Positions 12,685 to 17,443 of a stretch of DNA of 17,443 bases are shown here, piece after piece (the stretch's first letter is position 1; each line of letters opens with the position of its first letter). The notes under the pieces were generated by a model that saw only the letters and a list, made by a program, of their open reading frames with translations, had not been told where the DNA came from and did no database searches. The translations under genes and the position numbers were made by a program. The DNA is taken from contig VBAF01000038.1 in NCBI GenBank assembly GCA_005884705.1, positions 245 to 17,687 on the forward strand. Reading direction: 5' to 3'. This DNA is from Alphaproteobacteria bacterium. GTDB lineage: Bacteria; Pseudomonadota; Alphaproteobacteria; Reyranellales; Reyranellaceae.

Positions 12685-14031
12685 TCAGCGCCCTCTTCCC
12701 CGCAGCCGGGCCTTCTTGATGAGGCCCTCGTACTGGTGCGCCAGCAGATGCGCCTGGATCTGGGTCACCGTGTCGAGCGTCACCGAGACCACGATCAGCA
12801 GGCTGGTGCCGCCGAAATAGAACGGCACGCCGCCGCGGGCGATCAGCAGCTCGGGCAGGATGCAGACGGCCGACAGATAGAGCGCGCCGATCACCGTCAG
12901 CCGGTTGAGGATGTGCTCGAGATATTCGGCGGTGCTCTTGCCCGGCCGGATGCCGGGAATGAAGCCACCGTTCTTCTTGAGGTTCTCCGCCGTGTCCGCC
13001 GGGTTGAAGACGACGGTGGTGTAGAAGAAGCAGAAGAAGACGATCAGGCCGATATAGGACAGCAGATAGAGCGGCGTGCCGTGCGCCAGGTAGGTCTGCA
13101 TCCAGCTTGCGATGCCGGGCTCGCCGCCGGGGCCCTGGAACGAGGCGATGGTCGCCGGGAAGAGCAGCAGCGAGGAGGCGAAGATCGGCGGGATCACGCC
13201 CGAGGTGTTGATCTTGAGCGGCAGGTGCGAGGCTTCGCCGCCATACATGCGGTTGCCGACCTGGCGCTTGGGATATTGCACCACGATGCGCCGTTGCGCG
13301 GTCTCCATGAAGACCACGACCGCCACCACGACGATCACGCCGACGGCGAGCGCGATGATGAACAGCGCCGACAGCGCACCGGTGCGGCCGAGCTCCAGCG
13401 TCTGGACCATGGCGTTGGGCAACGCCGCCACGATGCCGGCGAAGATGATCAGCGAGGTGCCGTTGCCGACGCCGCGCGCGGTGATCTGCTCGCCGATCCA
13501 CATCAGCAGCAGGGTGCCGCCGACCAGGGTGACGATGGTGACGAAGCGGAAGAACAAGCCGGGGTCGTGCACCACCGGCCCGACCGAGGAGGTCTGGCTC
13601 TCCAGCCCGACCGCGATGCCGTAGGCCTGGAAGGTGGCCAACAGCACCGTGCCATAGCGGGTGTACTGGTTGATCTTCTTGCGGCCGGCCTCGCCCTCCT
13701 TCTTCAGCGTCTCGAGCGACGGCACGACCGTCGTCAGGATCTGCATGATGATGGAGGCCGAGATGTACGGCATGATCGACAGCGCCAGGATCGACATGCG
13801 GCCGATCGAGCCGCCGGAGAAGACGTCGAGCATGCCGGCGATGCCGCCCGAGTTGCGGCTGAAGATCTCGGCAAGCGCCGCCGGATCGACGCCCGGGACG
13901 GGGATGTAGGCGCCGATGCGGAAGACCAGGAGGGCGCCGATGGTGAACCACAGGCGCTTCTTCAGCTCGGTCGCCTTACCGATCGAGCCCCAATTCAGGT
14001 TGGAGGCGAGTTGCTCGGCGGCGGATGCCAT
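12685..14031 (-). CDS. secY: Protein translocase subunit SecY
   Basis: The 448-residue product is the channel-forming subunit of the SecYEG translocon, with about ten membrane helices. Recognisable parts are RLWFTIGALLVFRIGAYIPV (26-45, helix 1), the plug and helix 2 region GGSIGRMSILALSIMPYISA (73-92), KINQYTRYGT (119-128), and the cytoplasmic loop ETAQRRIVVQYPKRQ (243-257) that contacts ribosome and SecA. NTSGVIPPIFASS (275-287) marks helix 7. The charged C-terminus IKKARLRGRGR is typical. It lies between rplO and adk; only a weak AGGGG ribosome binding site precedes it. Nothing is unusual in length or motifs. Confidence 0.98.
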   Translation of the reverse strand: MASAAEQLASNLNWGSIGKATELKKRLWFTIGALLVFRIGAYIPVPGVDPAALAEIFSRNSGGIAGMLDVFSGGSIGRMSILALSIMPYISASIIMQILTTVVPSLETLKKEGEAGRKKINQYTRYGTVLLATFQAYGIAVGLESQTSSVGPVVHDPGLFFRFVTIVTLVGGTLLLMWIGEQITARGVGNGTSLIIFAGIVAALPNAMVQTLELGRTGALSALFIIALAVGVIVVVAVVVFMETAQRRIVVQYPKRQVGNRMYGGEASHLPLKINTSGVIPPIFASSLLLFPATIASFQGPGGEPGIASWMQTYLAHGTPLYLLSYIGLIVFFCFFYTTVVFNPADTAENLKKNGGFIPGIRPGKSTAEYLEHILNRLTVIGALYLSAVCILPELLIARGGVPFYFGGTSLLIVVSVTLDTVTQIQAHLLAHQYEGLIKKARLRGRGR

Positions 14032-14055
14032 GGACGACCCCTACGCGTGAATGGA

Positions 14056-14538
14056 CTAGGCGGCGGCCTCGGCGGCTGGCTTGGGGGGCAGCTCGACCTT
14101 GCCGCCGGCCTTCTCGACCGCGGCGATCGCCGACGCCGAGGCGCCCGCGACCTTGACCTCGATCTTGGCCGTGAGCTCGCCCTTGCCGAGCAGGCGCACG
14201 CCGTCCTGGGCATTCTTGAACAGACCGGCCGCCTGCATGGCGGCAGCGTCGATCGGCTTGGACGCATCGAGCTTCTTGTCGTCGATCGCCTTCTGCAGCG
14301 TGACGAGGTTCACGACCTGCCACGACTTCTGGTGCGGCGGACGGAAGCCGCGCTTGGGAATGCGCCGGTAGAGCGGCATCTGGCCGCCCTCGAAGCCCTT
14401 GATGGCGACGCCGGTGCGCGACTTCTGGCCCTTGACGCCGCGGCCCGCGGTCTTGCCCTTGCCCGAGCCGATGCCGCGGCCCACGCGCATGCGGCCCTTG
14501 CGGGCGCCGGCATTGTCGGCGATTTCGTTCAGTCTCAT
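14056..14538 (-). CDS. rplO: 50S ribosomal protein L15 (uL15)
   Basis: The 160-residue product begins MRLNEIADNAGARKGRMRVG and has the Gly/Lys-rich extended arm RGIGSGKGKTAGRGVKGQ, which reaches into 23S rRNA, followed by GFEGGQMPLYRRIPKRGF. The folded C-terminal domain (about 70-150) ends in a Pro/Ala tail, KPAAEAAA. uL15 is a late-assembly protein of the large subunit. Its ATG overlaps the rpmD stop by four bases (ATGA), so its translation probably depends on rpmD. secY follows after 24 bases. Confidence 0.98.
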   Translation of the reverse strand: MRLNEIADNAGARKGRMRVGRGIGSGKGKTAGRGVKGQKSRTGVAIKGFEGGQMPLYRRIPKRGFRPPHQKSWQVVNLVTLQKAIDDKKLDASKPIDAAAMQAAGLFKNAQDGVRLLGKGELTAKIEVKVAGASASAIAAVEKAGGKVELPPKPAAEAAA

Positions 14539-14732
14539 TTTGCCGATTCCCCATCGACGCGCACCAGATGGCGCACCTTGTTGATCATGCCGCGCACCGA
14601 CGGCGTGTCCTCGAGGACCTTGCTGCGGTGGCGCTTGTTCAGGCCAAGTCCCTTGAGGGTCGCGTGCTGATCGTCCGTCCGGCCGATCGGGCTGCCCGTC
14701 TGGGTGACCTTGAGCGTCTTCTTGTCGGCCAT
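14535..14732 (-). CDS. rpmD: 50S ribosomal protein L30 (uL30)
   Basis: The 65-residue product has the short uL30 pattern: KTLKVTQTGSPIGR, then GLGLNKRHRSKVLEDTPSVR and the C-terminal INKVRHLVRV. uL30 binds 23S rRNA in the large subunit. Two in-frame ATGs compete, at 14738 (MTMADKK) and 14732 (MADKK). The second is chosen because the GGAG ribosome binding site is seven bases from it but only one base from the first. rpsE ends 12 bases upstream and rplO overlaps its stop. Confidence 0.96.
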   Translation of the reverse strand: MADKKTLKVTQTGSPIGRTDDQHATLKGLGLNKRHRSKVLEDTPSVRGMINKVRHLVRVDGESAK

Positions 14733-14739
14733 CGTCATT

Positions 14740-14743
14740 CTCC
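14740..14743 (-). promoter_or_regulatory. Ribosome binding site deciding the rpmD start
   Basis: GGAG on the minus strand has seven-base spacing to ATG 14732 and one-base spacing to ATG 14738, favouring the shorter protein. Confidence 0.7.
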
Positions 14744-14744
14744 G

Positions 14745-15329
14745 TTAGGCGACCTCGGCGGCTGCGTCGCCGTCGCGCCGGCCGAGCAGGTCGCCGACCT
14801 TCTTGCCGCGGCGGGTCGCCACCATGCGCGGCGAGTTGAGCTGCTCGAGCGCCTGGAACGTCGCCTTGATCATGTTGTGCGGGTTGGACGTGCCGACCGA
14901 CTTGGCGACGATGTCCTTGACGCCCAGCGTCTCGAACACCGCGCGCATCGGGCCGCCGGCGATGATGCCGGTGCCGGCCGGGGCGGCGCGCAGGGTCACC
15001 TTGCCGGCGCCGAAGCGGCCCTTGACGTCGTGATGGAGCGTCCGGCCGTCGCGCAGCGGCACCCGGATCAGGCCGCGCTTGGCCGCCTCGGTCGCCTTGC
15101 GGATCGCCTCGGGCACCTCGCGCGCCTTGCCGGCGCCGTGGCCGACCCGGCCGCGCTGGTCGCCGACCACGACGATCGCGGCGAAGGCGAAGCGCCGGCC
15201 GCCCTTCACCACCTTCGCGACGCGATTGATGGTGACCAGCTTGTCGGTCAGTTCATTGTCCTCGTCGCGGTCGCGGCCCCGGTCGCGATCGCGCGAGGAA
15301 CGGCCGGAACCACCGGGTGAACGAGCCAT
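14745..15329 (-). CDS. rpsE: 30S ribosomal protein S5 (uS5)
   Basis: The 194-residue product has the uS5 double-stranded RNA-binding-like domain: LVTINRVAKVVKGGRRFAFA (31-50) and VVVGDQRGRVGHGAGKAREV (53-72), then the ribosomal S5 C-terminal domain with VTLRAAPAGTGIIAGG and VGTSNPHNMIKATFQAL. uS5 lines the mRNA entry channel and affects decoding accuracy. The first 25 residues are a low-complexity arm of alternating Arg and Asp (SSRDRDRGRDRDED). Similar Arg/Asp/Gly-rich extensions occur in other alphaproteobacterial S5 proteins. GAGGAG lies seven bases before its ATG and overlaps the end of rplR. Confidence 0.98.
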   Translation of the reverse strand: MARSPGGSGRSSRDRDRGRDRDEDNELTDKLVTINRVAKVVKGGRRFAFAAIVVVGDQRGRVGHGAGKAREVPEAIRKATEAAKRGLIRVPLRDGRTLHHDVKGRFGAGKVTLRAAPAGTGIIAGGPMRAVFETLGVKDIVAKSVGTSNPHNMIKATFQALEQLNSPRMVATRRGKKVGDLLGRRDGDAAAEVA

Positions 15330-15340
15330 GTGCTAACTCC

Positions 15341-15703
15341 TCAGAACGACAGGCCGCCCTCGCGGGCGGCGGCGGCCAGCGCAGCGACGCGGCCGTGATA
15401 CTGGTAACCGCCGCGGTCGAACACGACGGCCTTGACGCCGGCGGCGATCGCCCGCTCGGCGATCAGCTTGCCGACTTCGGACGCGGCGTCCTTGTTGGCG
15501 CCGGTCTTGAGCTTGGTCTTGAGCCCCTCGTCGAGCGAGGAAGCCGCCGCCAGGGTCAGACCCTTAAGGTCGTCGATGACCTGGGCGTAGATATGCTTGC
15601 CCGAGCGGAACACGCTGAGGCGGGGGCGCTCGCCGGCGGCCTTGCGCAAGGCATAGCGTGCGCGGCGTTGGCGGCGGGCGAAAAGAGCTTTGGTGTCGGC
15701 CAT
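15341..15703 (-). CDS. rplR: 50S ribosomal protein L18 (uL18)
   Basis: The 120-residue product has the uL18 core: ARRQRRARYALRKAAGERPR (9-28), LSVFRSGKHIYAQVIDD (29-45), and the C-terminal FDRGGYQYHGRVAALAAAAREGGL. uL18 binds 5S rRNA together with L5, whose gene lies upstream in the same operon. The frame is open further upstream through rplF sequence; ATG 15703 is chosen because it gives the conserved MADTKALFARR beginning. It is 11 bases from rplF on one side and 11 bases from rpsE on the other. Confidence 0.98.
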   Translation of the reverse strand: MADTKALFARRQRRARYALRKAAGERPRLSVFRSGKHIYAQVIDDLKGLTLAAASSLDEGLKTKLKTGANKDAASEVGKLIAERAIAAGVKAVVFDRGGYQYHGRVAALAAAAREGGLSF

Positions 15704-15714
15704 GATGTGTCGCC

Positions 15715-16248
15715 TTACTTCTTCTTGCCTTCCTTGCGCCGAACCGTCTCGGTCGAGTACTTGATGCCCTTGCCCTTGTAGGGCTCGGGCGGACGCAGGC
15801 TGCGGATCTCCGCGGCGAGCTGCCCGACCTTCTGGCGATCCGACCCGGTGATCTCGATCTCGGTCGGCTTGACCGCCTTGATCTGGATGCCGGCCGGGAT
15901 CGCCACCTCGACGTCGTGGCTGAAGCCGAGCTGCAGCTTCAGGTTCTTGGCGTCGGCCTGCGCGCGGTAGCCGACGCCGTTGATCTCGAGGTTGATGGTG
16001 AAGCCGTCCGAGACGCCCTTGACCATGTTGCTGGCGAGGTTGCGGGCGGTGCCCCACTGCATGCGCGCCCGACGGCTGTCGTTGCGCGGCTTGAAGGTGA
16101 GGCCCTCGTCGGCCCGGACGACCTCGATGTCGTCGTGCACGACCATCGCGAGCTCGCCGCGCTTGCCCTTGACCTTGAGCGCCTGGCCCTTGAGGTCGAC
16201 GGTGACGCCCTGGGGGATGACGACCGGGTTCTTGCCGACGCGCGACAT
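15715..16248 (-). CDS. rplF: 50S ribosomal protein L6 (uL6)
   Basis: The 177-residue product begins MSRVGKNPVVIPQGV and contains the two repeated L6 domains. The first runs to about residue 80 (WGTARNLASNMVKGVSDGF at 65-83 joins them), and the second ends with the RNA-binding stretch RPPEPYKGKGIKYSTE (152-167) and a Lys-rich tail. uL6 sits near the sarcin-ricin loop in the factor-binding region of the large subunit. It starts two bases after the rpsH stop, the tightest non-overlapping spacing in the block. Confidence 0.98.
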   Translation of the reverse strand: MSRVGKNPVVIPQGVTVDLKGQALKVKGKRGELAMVVHDDIEVVRADEGLTFKPRNDSRRARMQWGTARNLASNMVKGVSDGFTINLEINGVGYRAQADAKNLKLQLGFSHDVEVAIPAGIQIKAVKPTEIEITGSDRQKVGQLAAEIRSLRPPEPYKGKGIKYSTETVRRKEGKKK

Positions 16249-16250
16249 GG

Positions 16251-16649
16251 CTAAAACACCTTGCAGAGGACTTCACCGCCGACATTGGCGGCGCGCGCCT
16301 CGGCGTCGGACATGACGCCGCGCGGGGTGGACAGGATCGAGATGCCGAGGCCGTTGAAGTGGCGCGGCAGCTCGCGGATCTTGGAGTAGACGCGGCGGCC
16401 CGGAGTGGAGACGCGCTTGATCTCCTTGATCACCGGCTTGCCGTTGTCGTACTTCAGCTCGACGCGAAGCTCCTTCACGCCCTTGCGCAGTTCTTCCTCG
16501 AACCAGCCGCGGATATAGCCCTCGCGCTGGAGCACATCGAGAACGTTGGACCGCATCTTGGAGGCCGGCACGGTCACGCTTTCGAGGCGTGCCGACTGGC
16601 CGTTCCGGATGCGGGTCAGCAAATCGCCGACGGGATCTGTCATCGCCAT
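16251..16649 (-). CDS. rpsH: 30S ribosomal protein S8 (uS8)
   Basis: The 132-residue product starts MAMTDPVGDLLTRIRNGQ, the standard uS8 beginning. It has the C-terminal RNA-binding signature GLGISILSTPRGVMSDAEAR (101-120) and ends GGEVLCKVF. uS8 binds helix 21 of 16S rRNA early in 30S assembly. In E. coli it is also the repressor of the spc operon, binding the mRNA near rplE; most of that region is outside this window. A second in-frame ATG at 16643 is possible but the longer form matches relatives. Confidence 0.98.
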   Translation of the reverse strand: MAMTDPVGDLLTRIRNGQSARLESVTVPASKMRSNVLDVLQREGYIRGWFEEELRKGVKELRVELKYDNGKPVIKEIKRVSTPGRRVYSKIRELPRHFNGLGISILSTPRGVMSDAEARAANVGGEVLCKVF

Positions 16650-16665
16650 GGTCTACGGGCTCCCG

Positions 16666-16971
16666 TTACCAGCTCGACTTCACCACGCCGGGCAGAGCGC
16701 CCGACGAGGCCAGCTCCCGCAGCGCGAGCCGCGACAGCTTGAACTTGCGATAGACCGCGCGCGGCCGGCCGGTGATCTCGCACCGGTTGCGGATGCGCGT
16801 CGGCGAGGAGTTGCGCGGCAGCTCCGCCAGCTTGATGCGGGCGGCGAAGCGATCCTCCGGGGTGAGCTTGTCGTCCACCGCCATCGCCTTCAGCCTGGCG
16901 CGCTTGCCGGCATACTGCTTCGCCATCTTCTGGCGCCGCTTGTTCTTGTTGATTGAACTCGTCTTGGCCAT
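16666..16971 (-). CDS. rpsN: 30S ribosomal protein S14 (uS14), zinc-free long form
   Basis: The 101-residue product has the long uS14 form: MAKTSSINKNKRRQKMAKQY, then LPRNSSPTRIRNRCEITGRP (52-71) and the highly conserved RKFKLSRLALRELA. It lacks the CxxC...CxxC zinc ribbon found in the 61-residue form, so it does not need zinc. uS14 is in the 30S head. It lies 14 bases after rplE and 16 bases before rpsH. Confidence 0.98.
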   Translation of the reverse strand: MAKTSSINKNKRRQKMAKQYAGKRARLKAMAVDDKLTPEDRFAARIKLAELPRNSSPTRIRNRCEITGRPRAVYRKFKLSRLALRELASSGALPGVVKSSW

Positions 16972-16985
16972 TTTTTTCTCCGGCC

Positions 16986-17443
16986 TCAGTTCACGAACGG
17001 GAAGTCGAAAGCACGGAGAAGCGCCTTGGCTTCCGCGTCCGTCTTCGCCGTCGTGCAGATGATGATGTCCATGCCGCGCACCATGTCGACCTTGTCGTAG
17101 TCGATCTCGGGGAACACGATCTGCTCCTTCAGGCCCATGGCGAAGTTGCCACGGCCATCGAACGACTTGCCGTTGAGGCCGCGGAAGTCGCGGACACGTG
17201 GCAGCGCAATGTTGATCAGCCGATCGATGAACTCGTACATGCGGTCGCGGCGCAGCGTGACCTTGGCGCCGATCGCCATGCCCTCGCGCAGCTTGAAGGT
17301 CGCGATCGAGACGCGCGACTTGGTGACGACCGGCTTCTGGCCGGTGATCGCCGTCAGGTCGGCAACCGCGCCGTCGACGGCCTTGCGGTCGTTGACCGCC
17401 TCGCCGACGCCCATGTTGATCACGACCTTGTCGATCTTCGGCA
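16986..17443 (-). CDS. rplE: 50S ribosomal protein L5 (uL5), N-terminus outside window
   Basis: The 3' part of rplE gives 151 residues; the frame remains open to the window edge, reading PKIDKVVINMGVGEAV, so about 30 N-terminal residues including the true start are missing. The Met at 17423 is internal to the conserved VVINMGVGEA motif and is not the start. Further landmarks are LREGMAIGAKVTLR, FDGRGNFAMGLKEQIVFPEI and the C-terminal LLRAFDFPFVN. uL5 binds 5S rRNA in the central protuberance and contacts the P-site tRNA. It continues the canonical order into rpsN. Confidence 0.97.
   Translation of the reverse strand, partial: PKIDKVVINMGVGEAVNDRKAVDGAVADLTAITGQKPVVTKSRVSIATFKLREGMAIGAKVTLRRDRMYEFIDRLINIALPRVRDFRGLNGKSFDGRGNFAMGLKEQIVFPEIDYDKVDMVRGMDIIICTTAKTDAEAKALLRAFDFPFVN

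Noticed and set aside
12736..14670. A 644-codon plus-strand open frame across secY and rplO
   Set aside because: It is antisense to unmistakable SecY and L15, and its product is a low-complexity Asp/Arg/His/Gly mix typical of a shadow frame in GC-rich DNA.
14760..15329. Arg/Asp repeat at the S5 N-terminus as a novel insertion
   Set aside because: Charged low-complexity N-terminal arms of S5 are familiar in alphaproteobacteria; length and core are normal.

Overview
This window comes from a high-GC alphaproteobacterium. The main evidence is the ribosomal-protein block on the minus strand. Its order is rplE-rpsN-rpsH-rplF-rplR-rpsE-rpmD-rplO-secY-adk-rpsM-rpsK-rpoA-rplQ, with adk between secY and rpsM, no rpmJ at that place, and no rpsD between rpsK and rpoA. 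That layout is typical of Alphaproteobacteria. The metabolic genes would suit a soil or water Rhodospirillales/Reyranella-like lineage, but that finer placement is only a guess.

Layout. (1) 1-2179, plus strand: an SDR oxidoreductase cut by the window edge, a cytoplasmic NodB-fold deacetylase and a second SDR, probably one small catabolic operon. (2) 2180-5830, minus strand: a tightly packed five-gene unit, read from right to left. It holds an enoyl-CoA hydratase-like gene broken by a deletion and frameshift, a secreted transglutaminase-like protein, a class III nucleotide cyclase fused to an FHA domain, an isocitrate lyase/PEP mutase-family protein with an apparent seven-residue gap next to its active site, and a small membrane protein. 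Most of these genes touch or overlap by 1-4 bases. (3) 5922-9441, plus strand: acyl-CoA dehydrogenase, cytochrome P450 and a CMP/dCMP-deaminase-like protein, each overlapping the next. The P450 has no ordinary start codon where its ribosome binding site points; a CTG sits there. (4) 9483-17443, minus strand: the spc and alpha ribosomal operons, ending at a strong intrinsic terminator that faces the P450/deaminase operon.

The ribosomal block supplies 30S and 50S proteins, the SecY translocon channel, adenylate kinase and the RNA polymerase alpha subunit. A near-consensus sigma-70 promoter between adk and rpsM, and a terminator-like hairpin between rpsK and rpoA, suggest that the alpha part is transcribed and tuned separately from the spc part.

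I see no tRNA, rRNA, CRISPR array, insertion sequence or phage gene. No gene-free stretch exceeds about 125 bases. The most interesting material is the accessory operon at 2180-5830 (a cyclase-FHA fusion with unusual purine-pocket residues beside a secreted transglutaminase-like protein, plus two genes with internal deletions), the CTG-start candidate, and the regulatory structures inside the alpha operon. I did not find a clearly new defence or mobile system.
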